From the NCBI GenBank assembly GCA_023434025.1, contig JAEYTL010000056.1, positions 109,294 through 173,293 of the forward strand: 64,000 nucleotides of DNA, in the 5' to 3' direction. Shown piece after piece: positions 29,736 to 39,005 of the stretch (positions are counted from its first letter, which is position 1; the number at the start of each line of letters is the position of its first letter). This DNA is from Bacteroidota bacterium. Its GTDB lineage: Bacteria > Bacteroidota > Bacteroidia > Flavobacteriales > Flavobacteriaceae. The notes beneath the pieces were generated by a model. That model saw only the letters and a program-made list of their open reading frames with translations. It was not told the DNA's origin and did no database searches. A program made the position numbers and the translations under genes.

Positions 29736-32669
29736 TTAAAATTTAACATTAGCCCCAAACAAGAAACTTCTCTGTCTTGGGTAAATTGTGCTATCTAATC
29801 CTCCTGTTATTTCAGGATCTAAACCTGAATAATCCGTTATCACAAACACATTTTGCACACCGGTAAACAATCGCAGAGAAGCTTTACCTTCTAACCATTT
29901 TGGAAAAGTATAACCTAATGTAATATTATCCATTCTCAAGAATGAAGCATTTTCCACATACATATCAGACAGAACATTTTTGTCATTCTGATTGATAATT
30001 CCTGTATCTAAAACTGAAGTAGGGATGTTACCGATTGTTCCGCCTGTTGTCAGTAAATTATACTGTGCTCTACTGGCATCAACCTGATTAAATACACGAT
30101 TGCCTAAATTTGCTCTCAAATTAAAGTAGAAATCAAAATTTTTATAGTTTAAATTAGTAGCAAACCCCAGTATAAGTTTTGGATCAGGATTTCTATATAT
30201 ATATTTATCCTCTGCATTAATTACATTATCACCGTTCAAATCTGCAAATGCCCCTTCGATTGGTCTTCCGTTGCTGTCGTATAATTGTTTGTAAACATAA
30301 AATGAAGAAGGACTAAAACCTACAAAATGTGCCTGAGCCTGAGTGCCTGTTCCGGCCACATTATTTCCTACTCTTATGTATTGGGCATTTAATTCTTCTA
30401 TCTCTCTTTGATATGTTGTTGCATTGAAACTTAAATTCAAATTTAAACTTTCATTTTTAATTACATCAGAGCTTATAGAAAATTCAATCCCTTTTGTTGT
30501 AAAACTACCTATATTTTGCCATGCACTATTAGAGAAGTTACTTCCGTCGGCAGTGGCTACATCGGCTAACAAATCTTTTGAATCTTTGTAAAACACATCA
30601 AAAGTACCCGTAATTCTACTATTAAATAAACCAAAATCAATCCCCGCATTATACGTAGTTGTTTCTTCCCATTTCAAATTATAACTCTGTCTTGCAGACA
30701 CCGCAATCGGATAAGGAACTGAACCAAAGTAATATTGTGAACTACCACTACCTATATTATATTGTTGCAAATAATCATTTCTGTTACCTACATCCTGCTG
30801 CCCTGTAATACCCCAGCCTAATCTTAGCTTCAAATCATTTATCGTTTTACTTTCTTTAAAGAAATCCTGGTTAACTTTCCATGCAAATGCAGCAGCCGGA
30901 AAATTTGCCCATCTGTTGTTTTCATCAAATCTTGATGAACCATCCCTGCGATAAGTAAATGTCAGCAAATATTTATCATAAAGATTAAAGTTTGTTCTTC
31001 CGAAAAAGCCAATATTAACCCTGTCAAAATCAACATTTGTTTGCGGAAATCCTGTTGGACCTGTTGGTAGATTAGGATCATTTATATTTCCTGTCACATA
31101 AGAATAGGAATCCCATTTTTGGTATGAATAACCGGCGGTTGCATCAAAAACTAAATTATTAAATGTTTTATTATAATTAAGATATGCATCTAATAGTTTA
31201 TTTTTTCTATAACCTCTGGTAAACTCATTAGTCCCATAAGGTATGTTATTATTAGAACCCGAAGTTGCCACATCTGTTCCTGCAAATCTGGTTCTTTCAC
31301 CTATTGATTCATCAAAACCAACATTAACAACAGCTCTTAAGTCAGGCATGAAATGAAATTTATAATCCATTTCTACATTACCGAAAAATCTGTTATTAAG
31401 ACCTCTGTCATATGTCTGCATTAATTGAGCAACAGGATTTCTGGGTGTCTGAGGCGTTAATTCTCCATTTGAAGGATTATAGTATTCAAAAAAACCACCA
31501 TATATAGAATTGTTGTCATAAACTGGCTGAGTTGGATCAAACGCCAAAGCAGATCCTTCTACTCCATCTGCAAATCTGTTTTTTTCATTTGCGTAATTTG
31601 CATTAATTCTAAATTTCAAATGATCTTTCAATAATGATGGGTTTAATGAAAGACCAACAGTACTTCTATTAAACTTGTTTGTTAACCTAAGTCCTTCCTG
31701 ATAAGTATTACCAACGGTTAATCGTGACGGAACAGCCCCAAATAAATTACCTCTCAACGATAAATTTTGATCAACAAAATCTGTTCTTCTGTAAATCTCA
31801 TCTTGCCAATCTGTATTAGCACTTCCTAATCTCGAAACATCCTGAGGTCTATACTCCTGAATTATAGCTCTGTAATCATTGGCTGAAAAAACATCTACCT
31901 TATCAACCAATTTTCCTGAACCATATTGAAAGTTATAGTCAACAGACAACTCTTTACCTCCTTTTTTTGTTGTAATCAAAATCACACCATTTGACGCTCT
32001 AGAACCATAGATTGCAGTGGCAGAAGCATCTTTTAATACCGTAACAGACTCTATCGTACTGGGGTTTAAAGATGCCAAAAATGATGTTGAACCGGTCCCT
32101 GTTGAATTTTCAATCGGCAAACCGTCAACCACGATAAGCGGATCATTTGAAGCATAAAGCGACGACCCCCCTCTGATTCTGATTTCAGAACCAGATCCCG
32201 GAGCACCAGAAGTATTAATAGTAACACCTGCTACTCTACCTTGCAATAAATTCTCGGTAGTTACATTTGCTCCTTTATTAAAATCTTCTGTTGTAATTGT
32301 AGTTACCGAACCTGTTGCATCTTTCTTCTTAACAGTTCCATAACCCACCAGGACGACTTCGTCCAATTTGGCTGTTTCCTCTTCCAGGGAAACATTGATT
32401 GTTTGTTGGGAAGTGTAAGCCACATCTTGTGCTGTAAAACCAACATAAGAAAACTCGATGACTTCACCATTTTTTACATTCGACAGCATATACTTACCGT
32501 CAAAATCGGTTGTAGTACCTTTTGAGGTACCTTTAATAATTACATTTACTCCCGGCAAGGGCTGTCCCGACGATTTGTCAGTCACAACTCCACTTACAGT
32601 GCTCTGAGCCAGCACACTAAGCGGCAGTAGCAGTAATAAAAATAACAACTTTTTAGAAATTGTTTTCAT
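29736..32669 (-). CDS. susC: SusC/RagA-family TonB-dependent outer membrane transporter
   Basis: 977 residues: signal peptide (ends SVLAQ), carboxypeptidase-regulatory-like domain (about 23-105, VSGVVTDKSSGQPLPGVNV), TonB-box region DEVVLVGYGTVKKKDATGSV around 105-122, plug (about 125-235), and a 22-strand barrel ending in FGANVKF with terminal Phe. It imports maltodextrins using TonB energy. First gene of the minus arm; the 226-base divergent region before lacI holds a perfect palindrome (32778-32791) and a motif shared with the MFS leader. No clear TAnnTTTG box is visible upstream. Confidence 0.95.
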   Translation of the reverse strand: MKTISKKLLFLLLLLPLSVLAQSTVSGVVTDKSSGQPLPGVNVIIKGTSKGTTTDFDGKYMLSNVKNGEVIEFSYVGFTAQDVAYTSQQTINVSLEEETAKLDEVVLVGYGTVKKKDATGSVTTITTEDFNKGANVTTENLLQGRVAGVTINTSGAPGSGSEIRIRGGSSLYASNDPLIVVDGLPIENSTGTGSTSFLASLNPSTIESVTVLKDASATAIYGSRASNGVILITTKKGGKELSVDYNFQYGSGKLVDKVDVFSANDYRAIIQEYRPQDVSRLGSANTDWQDEIYRRTDFVDQNLSLRGNLFGAVPSRLTVGNTYQEGLRLTNKFNRSTVGLSLNPSLLKDHLKFRINANYANEKNRFADGVEGSALAFDPTQPVYDNNSIYGGFFEYYNPSNGELTPQTPRNPVAQLMQTYDRGLNNRFFGNVEMDYKFHFMPDLRAVVNVGFDESIGERTRFAGTDVATSGSNNNIPYGTNEFTRGYRKNKLLDAYLNYNKTFNNLVFDATAGYSYQKWDSYSYVTGNINDPNLPTGPTGFPQTNVDFDRVNIGFFGRTNFNLYDKYLLTFTYRRDGSSRFDENNRWANFPAAAFAWKVNQDFFKESKTINDLKLRLGWGITGQQDVGNRNDYLQQYNIGSGSSQYYFGSVPYPIAVSARQSYNLKWEETTTYNAGIDFGLFNSRITGTFDVFYKDSKDLLADVATADGSNFSNSAWQNIGSFTTKGIEFSISSDVIKNESLNLNLSFNATTYQREIEELNAQYIRVGNNVAGTGTQAQAHFVGFSPSSFYVYKQLYDSNGRPIEGAFADLNGDNVINAEDKYIYRNPDPKLILGFATNLNYKNFDFYFNLRANLGNRVFNQVDASRAQYNLLTTGGTIGNIPTSVLDTGIINQNDKNVLSDMYVENASFLRMDNITLGYTFPKWLEGKASLRLFTGVQNVFVITDYSGLDPEITGGLDSTIYPRQRSFLFGANVKF

Positions 32670-32700
32670 ACAGTTTGTTTAGGTTAAAAATTGTGTTTTT

Positions 32701-32721
32701 GCTTGTATTTTTGACTTCGAA
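32701..32721. promoter_or_regulatory. motif upstream of susC, shared with the MFS transporter leader
   Basis: GCTTGTATTTTT-G-ACTTCGAA on plus, 32 bases upstream of the susC start codon. The same sequence without the single G recurs at 34043-34062 in front of the MFS gene, in the opposite orientation relative to its gene. It may be a binding site common to the two arms. Confidence 0.45.
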
Positions 32722-32777
32722 TGTTAAATTTAAGTAAAAATTTCATCTTTTTAAATAAACATTTGTTAAACGCTTCC

Positions 32778-32791
32778 CGAAAACGTTTTCG
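32778..32791. promoter_or_regulatory. LacI-type operator palindrome
   Basis: CGAAAACGTTTTCG is a perfect 14-bp palindrome with the central CG typical of LacI/GalR-family operators. It lies midway between susC and lacI, about 105-110 bases from each start, and is the only such site I see in the locus. Confidence 0.7.
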
Positions 32792-32895
32792 TGTTGAAAA
32801 CTTTTGGAATAATCCGTATTTTTAGGCTAAAAATTCCGATTCTAAAAAATAAAATTTATCTTTATTCACAAATTAGTATTTACCCTAAACACAAC

Positions 32896-33921
32896 ATGAA
32901 AAGAAAAGTCACTTTAAAGCAGATTGCCAAGGAATTGGACGTATCCATTTCAACCGTTTCAAAATCATTAAAAGACAGTGCAGAAATCAGCGAAGACACC
33001 CGGCAGAAAGTACAGGCTTTTGCTAAATTATACAACTACAAACCCAATAATATTGCCCTCAGCTTAAAAAACAAAAAAACAAAAACCATCGGCATCATCA
33101 TTCCGGAAATTGTTCACCATTTTTTTGCCACCGTAATCAGCGGTGTCGAAAATGTTGCCAACGAACACGGTTACAACGTTATCGTCTGCTTGTCTGACGA
33201 ATCCTTTGACAAGGAGGTCATCAACATGGAAATGCTGGCCAACGGAAGCATAGACGGTTTTATCATGTCTCTTTCTAAAGAAACACAACAAAAAAAAGAT
33301 TTCCATCACATAACCGAAGTTATTAACCAAGGAATGCCTGTGGTTATGTTTGACCGGATAACCAATGACATTCTTTGCGACAAAGTCATTATAGACGACA
33401 GTCTTTCTGCCGTACAGGCTGTTCAGACATTTATCGATAAAGGGTTAAAAAAAATAGCCCTCATCACTACCGTAGATTATGTCAGTGTAGGCCAACTAAG
33501 AACAGACGGATACCTAAAAGCTTTGAAATCAAACGACATCAAAATTGACGAAAACTTAATCCTTAAAATAGAAGACATCGAACATTGCGACGAAGCAATT
33601 GAAAACCTGATTAGCCATAATGACATCGAAGCAATTTTTGCCGTAAATGAACTTTTTGCTGTTACTGCTATCAAAGCAGCTTTGAAAAAAGGGCTAAAAA
33701 TACCGGACGATATTGCTGTTATCGGATTTACAGACGGAATTATTTCCAAATATTCCTCTCCAAGTATCACCACCGTGAGTCAAAACGGTATAAAAATGGG
33801 AGGTAAAGCAGCTAAAATGCTTATCGAAAGATTGGAAAGCGAAGACGAAGATGATGAACATTACAGAACAGAAGTCATCGAAACACACTTGGTAGAAAGA
33901 GAATCTACGCCAACGTTGTAG
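32896..33921 (+). CDS. LacI-family transcriptional regulator of the maltodextrin locus
   Basis: 341 residues from ATG 32896; the open frame extends to 32791 but the HTH begins at this Met (MKRKVTLKQIAKELDVSIST) and the upstream part covers the operator. HTH at 1-25, hinge helix near 50-60 (NNIALSLKNKKT), then a periplasmic-binding-protein-like sensor domain. It replaces the SusR of Bacteroides and probably responds to maltose or a maltodextrin. TATCTTTA at 32857-32864 is a weak -7 candidate. Divergent from susC with a palindrome between them, so autoregulation and control of susC are likely. Confidence 0.9.
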   Translation: MKRKVTLKQIAKELDVSISTVSKSLKDSAEISEDTRQKVQAFAKLYNYKPNNIALSLKNKKTKTIGIIIPEIVHHFFATVISGVENVANEHGYNVIVCLSDESFDKEVINMEMLANGSIDGFIMSLSKETQQKKDFHHITEVINQGMPVVMFDRITNDILCDKVIIDDSLSAVQAVQTFIDKGLKKIALITTVDYVSVGQLRTDGYLKALKSNDIKIDENLILKIEDIEHCDEAIENLISHNDIEAIFAVNELFAVTAIKAALKKGLKIPDDIAVIGFTDGIISKYSSPSITTVSQNGIKMGGKAAKMLIERLESEDEDDEHYRTEVIETHLVERESTPTL

Positions 33922-34020
33922 TTTACATAAATCATTGATTTTATTTGATTTATAAATCACAAAAGCAAAAAATGACTTTCATAATTTTTTCTAAAAAATA
34001 ATTTTGCTTTAAAAAAAAAC

Positions 34021-34028
34021 TATATTTG
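34021..34028 (+). promoter_or_regulatory. -7 box of the maltose transporter operon
   Basis: TATATTTG matches the consensus exactly; a TTTG ends 14 bases upstream, closer than usual. It predicts a transcript start near 34035 and a leader of about 85 bases. Confidence 0.55.
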
Positions 34029-34034
34029 TACTGA

Positions 34035-34121
34035 TTATCAAAGCTTGTATTTTTACTTCGAACCTAAGTTTTGATAAGCCATAAACCGCTTATCGTATTA
34101 TTAATCAACTAATTACGATAA
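34035..34121 (+). promoter_or_regulatory. structured leader with mutually exclusive hairpins
   Basis: Three stems can form. Stem 1: 34035-34046 with 34066-34077 (12 bp, one G-U). Stem 2: 34073-34079 with 34088-34094 (7 bp, perfect). Stem 3: 34090-34097 with 34114-34121 (8 bp, perfect, including the A of the ATG). Stem 2 shares bases with both 1 and 3, so 1+3 and 2 are alternatives. No T-run follows, so control of translation is more likely than termination. The motif shared with susC lies in the loop of stem 1. Function is inference. Confidence 0.5.
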
Positions 34122-35482
34122 TGGAAAAGCGTAAGTTAAGTTTCTGGGAAATTTGGAACATGAGTTTCGGTTTCTTGGGAATACAAATGGGTTTTGCCCT
34201 TCAAAATGCAAACGCCAGTAGAATTCTTCAGATTTTTGGTGCAGACGTTCATGAACTGTCATGGTTTTGGATTATTGCTCCTCTTATGGGCTTAATTGTT
34301 CAACCTATCATCGGGCATTACAGCGATAATACATGGGGCCGTTTTGGAAGAAGAAAGCCTTTTTTCTTAGCTGGTGCAGTATTAGCCTCTATCGGATTAA
34401 TTTTGATGCCGCAAGCTGACATTTTTATCGCAATGTTACCTGCCTTATGGGTAGGTGCGGGAATGCTGATGATTATGGATGCTTCCTTCAACATTGCTAT
34501 GGAACCTTTTCGGGCATTGGTCGGAGACAACTTAAGAACTGACCAAAGAACGTTAGGCTTCAGTGTTCAAACTGCCCTTATAGGCTTTGGGGCCGTAATT
34601 GGATCATGGTTACCCTATGTACTGACAAACTGGTTCGGTGTGTCTAATAATGGCGAAAGTGGCACAGTTCCTTTGAATCTGATTATATCATTTATTTTTG
34701 GTGCCGTTATATTAGTGGGTTCTATTTTAGTTACACTATTTACAACAAAAGAATATTCTCCGGAAGAATTAAAGAAATTTGAAGATGAAATTGCACATCA
34801 GGAAGCTATTTCAGAAGATTATGAAGAAAAGGAATCAAGTTTAGCTGATATTTTTGATGATTTCAAAAAAATGCCTGAAACCATGAGACAACTAAGCTGG
34901 GTACAATTTTTTTCCTGGTTCGGACTTTTTGGGATGTGGGTTTTTACAACTCCGGCAATAGCTCAACACATTTATGGTTTACCTGTAAATGATAGTTCTA
35001 GTACAGCATTTCAAAGTGCCGGTGACTGGGTTGGTGTCATTTTTGGTGTTTATAACTTGGTTTCAGCTCTGTTTGCATTTGCTTTACCTTATATAGCTAA
35101 GCAAATTGGCAGAAAAAAAACACATTCTATTTCATTAATTATTGGAGGAGTCGGGCTGATTTCTATGTATTTCATGCCAAACAAAGAATCACTCATCTTT
35201 TCAATGATATGTGTCGGAGTAGCCTGGGCCAGCATTCTGGCCATGCCTTATGCTATCCTTGCCGGCTCAATTCAACCTAAGAAAATGGGTGTTTACATGG
35301 GTATATTCAATTTCTTTATTGTAATTCCGCAGATTATTAATGCCCTCATCGGAGGATTACTTGTTAAATATTTATATAATGATCATGCCGTTTTTGCTTT
35401 AGTAACCAGCGGAGTCAGCTTTTTAATTGCTGCCGCCTTAGTTTACAAAGTAAAAGATGTAGATGATATAGTACAGAACTAA
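34121..35482 (+). CDS. SLC45-like MFS maltose/disaccharide transporter
   Basis: 453 residues, 12 predicted helices. The loop GRFGRRKPFFLAGAV after helix 2 and the long acidic cytoplasmic loop (EEKESSLADIFDDFKKMP) are typical of the SLC45/GPH-like sugar carriers, the 'MFS transporter' usually found with GH65 and pgmB. It would import maltose from periplasm to cytosol with protons. First gene of the plus operon; its stop overlaps the pgmB start by one base (TAATG). Confidence 0.88.
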   Translation: MEKRKLSFWEIWNMSFGFLGIQMGFALQNANASRILQIFGADVHELSWFWIIAPLMGLIVQPIIGHYSDNTWGRFGRRKPFFLAGAVLASIGLILMPQADIFIAMLPALWVGAGMLMIMDASFNIAMEPFRALVGDNLRTDQRTLGFSVQTALIGFGAVIGSWLPYVLTNWFGVSNNGESGTVPLNLIISFIFGAVILVGSILVTLFTTKEYSPEELKKFEDEIAHQEAISEDYEEKESSLADIFDDFKKMPETMRQLSWVQFFSWFGLFGMWVFTTPAIAQHIYGLPVNDSSSTAFQSAGDWVGVIFGVYNLVSALFAFALPYIAKQIGRKKTHSISLIIGGVGLISMYFMPNKESLIFSMICVGVAWASILAMPYAILAGSIQPKKMGVYMGIFNFFIVIPQIINALIGGLLVKYLYNDHAVFALVTSGVSFLIAAALVYKVKDVDDIVQN

Positions 35483-36138
35483 TGAATCAAAAATGCTTTA
35501 TATTCGATCTGGACGGCGTAATTGTTGATACCGCTAAATACCATTATTTAGCCTGGCAGAAAATTGCTAACCAATTGGGTATTGAATTTACACCTGAACA
35601 CAACGAAGAACTCAAAGGGGTGAGCCGTGTTCGATCACTCGACCTTATTTTAGCTTTAGGAAATCTAGAAGCTTCTCAGGAAGACAAAAACAAATGGCTC
35701 GTTCAAAAAAACGAAGACTATCTTTCCTATTTGGTAGATATGGACGAAAGTGAAATCTTGCCGGGAGTTTTACCGGTTCTCATTTATCTGAAAGAAAACA
35801 ACCAAAAAATCGTTTTAGGCTCTGCCAGTAAAAACGCAAAACCTATTTTAGAAAAAGCAAAAATTATTGATTATTTTGATGCCATTGTGGATGGAAACGA
35901 CGTGTCGAATGCAAAACCTGACCCGGAAGTTTTTATTCAGGGAGCCCAAAAAGTGAATTTTTCAAACGAAAAATGTATCGTTTTTGAAGACTCTGTTGCC
36001 GGAGTTCAAGCTGCAAATATTGCCGGAATGACAAGTGTGGGAATTGGAGATGAAACTATTCTGCATGAAGCTCAGTTTGTTTTCCCCGATTTTACACACA
36101 TTGATTTGAATTTTATACAAAATCTAATAAATAAATAG
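35482..36138 (+). CDS. pgmB: beta-phosphoglucomutase
   Basis: 218 residues of the HAD superfamily. DLDGVIVDTA (nucleophile Asp9, acid/base Asp11), the cap-domain KGVSRVRSL that selects beta-glucose 1-phosphate, GSASKNAK and EDSVAGVQAA. It converts beta-G1P to glucose 6-phosphate and works together with the inverting maltose phosphorylase next door. Followed by a strong hairpin (36151-36188). Confidence 0.95.
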   Translation: MNQKCFIFDLDGVIVDTAKYHYLAWQKIANQLGIEFTPEHNEELKGVSRVRSLDLILALGNLEASQEDKNKWLVQKNEDYLSYLVDMDESEILPGVLPVLIYLKENNQKIVLGSASKNAKPILEKAKIIDYFDAIVDGNDVSNAKPDPEVFIQGAQKVNFSNEKCIVFEDSVAGVQAANIAGMTSVGIGDETILHEAQFVFPDFTHIDLNFIQNLINK

Positions 36139-36150
36139 TAAAATTTTAAT

Positions 36151-36188
36151 GTTTCAAGTTTTATTGATTTTAAAACTTGAAACTTTTT
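36151..36188 (+). terminator. hairpin with T-run between pgmB and GH65 gene
   Basis: Perfect 13-bp stem (36151-36163 with 36171-36183, core TTCAAGTTTTA), 7-base loop, then five T. It looks like an intrinsic terminator inside the operon and may lower expression of the downstream enzymes. It also resembles the palindromic gap-filling elements seen elsewhere in the window. Confidence 0.65.
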
Positions 36189-36201
36189 AAACCAAAAATT
36201 A

Positions 36202-38505
36202 ATGAACCAAGATTATATCATACCAGATAACTGGTCGATTATTGAAGAAGGATTTGAGCAAGACCTGGTTAAGTCTTCCGAAAGTTTGTTCAGCATTGGT
36301 AACGGTGCTATGGGACAACGGGCTAATTTTGAAGAGTATTATTCCGGAAAAACGTTCCAGGGGAGCTACATTGCCGGAATTTACTATCCGGACAAAACCA
36401 AAGTCGGCTGGTGGAAAAACGGTTATCCCGAATATTTTGCCAAAGTATTAAATGCTCCTAACTGGATTGGAATCAATATTGAAATCAATGGTGAAAACCT
36501 GGATTTAGCCAAATGTACAGCAGTAAAAAATTTCCGTAGAGAATTAAATATGAAAGAAGGATGGTACCATCGCTCTTTTAAGGCAACGCTTCGCAACGGA
36601 ACTGAAATTGATGTGCAGGTTCGTCGTTTTCTTTCGCTGGATTTAGACGAGACGGGTATGATTAATTACCAGATTACCGCTTTAAATCAGGATGCCAAAA
36701 TTATTTTCAAACCGTATATCGATGCAGGTGTTCACAATGAAGATGCTAACTGGGAGGAAAAATTCTGGGAACCCTTAAATGTAAAAAGCAATGGAAACCA
36801 AGCTTTTGTCACAGCAAGAACATTCAAAACGCATTTTACGGCTACAACGTTCATGCAAAACACTGTTTTAGTTAATGGTGAAAACACAGATGCTCAGCCG
36901 TCAGACGTAGTGGCATCAGAAGATAAAATTGAATTTTCCTATGAGGTTTCCATTGTCAGAAACCAATCGGCTGTCCTTCAAAAAATCGGGGGCTATACTG
37001 CATCAATGAATCATGAAGATACGGAAAATGCCGCTCAAAAGGTAATTGCTGCCGCTCTTGCTCAAGGGTATGAGCAATTATTGGAAAACCAGATCAATGC
37101 CTGGGCAAAAATATGGGAAATGAGCGATATTACTATCGAAGGTGATGTAAAAGCCCAGCAAGGTATTCGTTTCAATATTTTTCAATTAAATCAAACGTAT
37201 CTGGGAAAAGATTCACGCTTAAATATCGGCCCGAAAGGATTTACCGGCGAAAAGTATGGCGGTTCAACCTATTGGGATACTGAAGCCTATTGCATTCCTT
37301 TTTACATGGCAACCAAAGATCAGCAAGTGGCAAGAAGCTTACTGACCTATCGCTATAATCAATTGGACAAAGCCATTGAGAACGCCGAAAAATTAGGGTT
37401 TAAAAACGGTGCTGCTTTGTATCCGATGGTTACCATGAACGGCGAAGAATGTCATAACGAATGGGAAATTACTTTCGAAGAAATTCACCGGAACGGAGCC
37501 ATCGCTTTTGCCATTTATAATTATTACCGGTTCACCGGAGATTACAGCTACATTCCCGAAAAAGGATTAGAAGTTTTAATCGGTATTGCCCGCTTCTGGC
37601 ATCAGAGAGCCACCTACTCCACTTACCGCAATCAGTATGTCATTTTAGGGGTAACCGGACCAAATGAATATGAAAACAACGTGAACAACAATTGGTACAC
37701 CAACTATATTGCCAAGTGGTGTATTGATTATACGGTGGAACAAATTCAAAAAATTGAAAAAGAATATTCGTCAGATTATACCCGAATTCTAAATAAAGTA
37801 AAACTTTCTGCTACGGAAATCAACCATTGGAAGGAAGTGGCAGACAACATGTATTTTCCTTATTCAGAAGAACATGACGTTTATCTGCAACAAGATGGAT
37901 TTTTGGATAAAGAGTTAGTAAAGGTGCATGATTTAGATAAGAGTCAGCGGCCGATTAACCAGAAATGGTCATGGGACAGAATTTTGCGTTCACCCTACAT
38001 TAAACAGGCCGACACACTACAAGGATTCTATTTTTTTGAAGATCATTTTACCAAAGAGCAATTGGAAAAACACTTTGATTTTTATGAGCCGTTCACCGTT
38101 CATGAAAGTTCGCTTTCACCATGCGTTCACTCTATCCAAGCCGCTGTTTTGGGCAGAATGGAACAAGCCTATACATTCTATCTGCGAACATCACGATTAG
38201 ATTTAGATGATTACAACAAAGAAGTGCACGAAGGATTACACATTACTTCAATGGCCGGAACATGGATGAGCATCGTAGAAGGTTTTGGCGGTATGCGTGT
38301 AAAAAATGATACCCTGCATTTTGAACCGAAAATCCCGAATCAATGGAAAGGCTACTCGTTTAAAATTAACTTCAGAAACCAGATTTTGAAAGTTTCTGTT
38401 CATGCCAATGAAACCAAATTCTCTTTGGAAGGCGAAAAACCAGTTACCGTTTTTGTCAACGGTAAAGAAATTTTGGTAGAACCGAATAGTTTGGTTACGG
38501 TATAG
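36202..38505 (+). CDS. GH65 maltose phosphorylase
   Basis: 767 residues: N-terminal beta-sandwich (about 1-270), linker helices, (alpha/alpha)6 barrel (about 315-690) and C-terminal beta-sheet. The general acid is Glu489 in TGPNEYE, matching Glu487 of the Lactobacillus brevis enzyme; KQADTLQG is the phosphate-site region. Length and context with pgmB favour maltose over kojibiose or trehalose as substrate. Product: beta-G1P plus glucose, saving one ATP per maltose. No signal peptide, so cytosolic. Confidence 0.92.
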   Translation: MNQDYIIPDNWSIIEEGFEQDLVKSSESLFSIGNGAMGQRANFEEYYSGKTFQGSYIAGIYYPDKTKVGWWKNGYPEYFAKVLNAPNWIGINIEINGENLDLAKCTAVKNFRRELNMKEGWYHRSFKATLRNGTEIDVQVRRFLSLDLDETGMINYQITALNQDAKIIFKPYIDAGVHNEDANWEEKFWEPLNVKSNGNQAFVTARTFKTHFTATTFMQNTVLVNGENTDAQPSDVVASEDKIEFSYEVSIVRNQSAVLQKIGGYTASMNHEDTENAAQKVIAAALAQGYEQLLENQINAWAKIWEMSDITIEGDVKAQQGIRFNIFQLNQTYLGKDSRLNIGPKGFTGEKYGGSTYWDTEAYCIPFYMATKDQQVARSLLTYRYNQLDKAIENAEKLGFKNGAALYPMVTMNGEECHNEWEITFEEIHRNGAIAFAIYNYYRFTGDYSYIPEKGLEVLIGIARFWHQRATYSTYRNQYVILGVTGPNEYENNVNNNWYTNYIAKWCIDYTVEQIQKIEKEYSSDYTRILNKVKLSATEINHWKEVADNMYFPYSEEHDVYLQQDGFLDKELVKVHDLDKSQRPINQKWSWDRILRSPYIKQADTLQGFYFFEDHFTKEQLEKHFDFYEPFTVHESSLSPCVHSIQAAVLGRMEQAYTFYLRTSRLDLDDYNKEVHEGLHITSMAGTWMSIVEGFGGMRVKNDTLHFEPKIPNQWKGYSFKINFRNQILKVSVHANETKFSLEGEKPVTVFVNGKEILVEPNSLVTV

Positions 38506-38529
38506 TTTTAACAATTAATTTAAACCATT

Positions 38530-38578
38530 AAGGCATTAAGGCTCATTAAGTTTTCTTAATCTTCTTAATGCCTTTTTT
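38530..38578 (+). terminator. nested hairpin in the left arm of the GxxExxY element
   Basis: AAGGCATTAAG (38530-38540) pairs with CTTAATGCCTT (38564-38574); inside it ATTAAG/CTTAAT (38545-38550, 38555-38560) forms a second stem with a TTTT loop. Together with the following T-run this resembles an intrinsic terminator placed just before the GxxExxY gene. Confidence 0.6.
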
Positions 38579-38585
38579 ATATATT

Positions 38586-39005
38586 ATGAGAGTTAGGTTA
38601 ACAAAAAAAGAAGTTACTCAGTTATCTTACGAGATTGTTGGCTATGCAATAAAAGTTCATAAAAAGTTAGGTCCAGGTTTGTTAGAAAGTGTTTATGAAG
38701 AATGCTTGAAATATGAGCTCGAAAAAAATGGCTATGATGTAAAACAACAACTAATTATAAAAATCGAATATGATGAATTAGAATTAGAAAGTCAGTTACG
38801 GTTAGATTTGCTAGTAAACGATTGTGTCGTTATAGAATTGAAAACTGTTGATAATTTTCATCCTATTCATGAAGCAAAAATTCTAACTTATATGAATCTA
38901 TTAAAAAGACCACAAGGCCTTTTGATAAATTTTAACACAACTAATATCACAAAGTCAACAAAACCATTTGTTAATGAATATTTTCAAATGTTAGACGACG
39001 AATAA
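38586..39005 (+). CDS. GxxExxY protein (PD-(D/E)XK nuclease-like fold), first copy
   Basis: 139 residues from ATG 38586 (an upstream ATG at 38568 lies in the hairpin). The name-giving GxxExxY motif is seen as GLLESVYEE. Residues that fit a PD-(D/E)XK active site are the early Glu, Asp in LRLDLLV and Glu-Leu-Lys in VIELKTV, followed by AKILTYM. The family (PF13366-type) is common in Bacteroidota and has no established function. Here it interrupts an otherwise purely maltodextrin operon and is bounded by inverted repeats. A second copy of about the same length is at 58650. Confidence 0.88.
   Translation: MRVRLTKKEVTQLSYEIVGYAIKVHKKLGPGLLESVYEECLKYELEKNGYDVKQQLIIKIEYDELELESQLRLDLLVNDCVVIELKTVDNFHPIHEAKILTYMNLLKRPQGLLINFNTTNITKSTKPFVNEYFQMLDDE

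Noticed and set aside
32791..32895. N-terminal 35-codon extension of the LacI-type regulator
   Set aside because: The HTH normally starts within a few residues of the N-terminus, and the extension begins inside the operator palindrome.
38586..39005. GxxExxY as a toxin-antitoxin or restriction component
   Set aside because: No partner gene (antitoxin, methyltransferase) is adjacent to either copy; the neighbours are metabolic genes.
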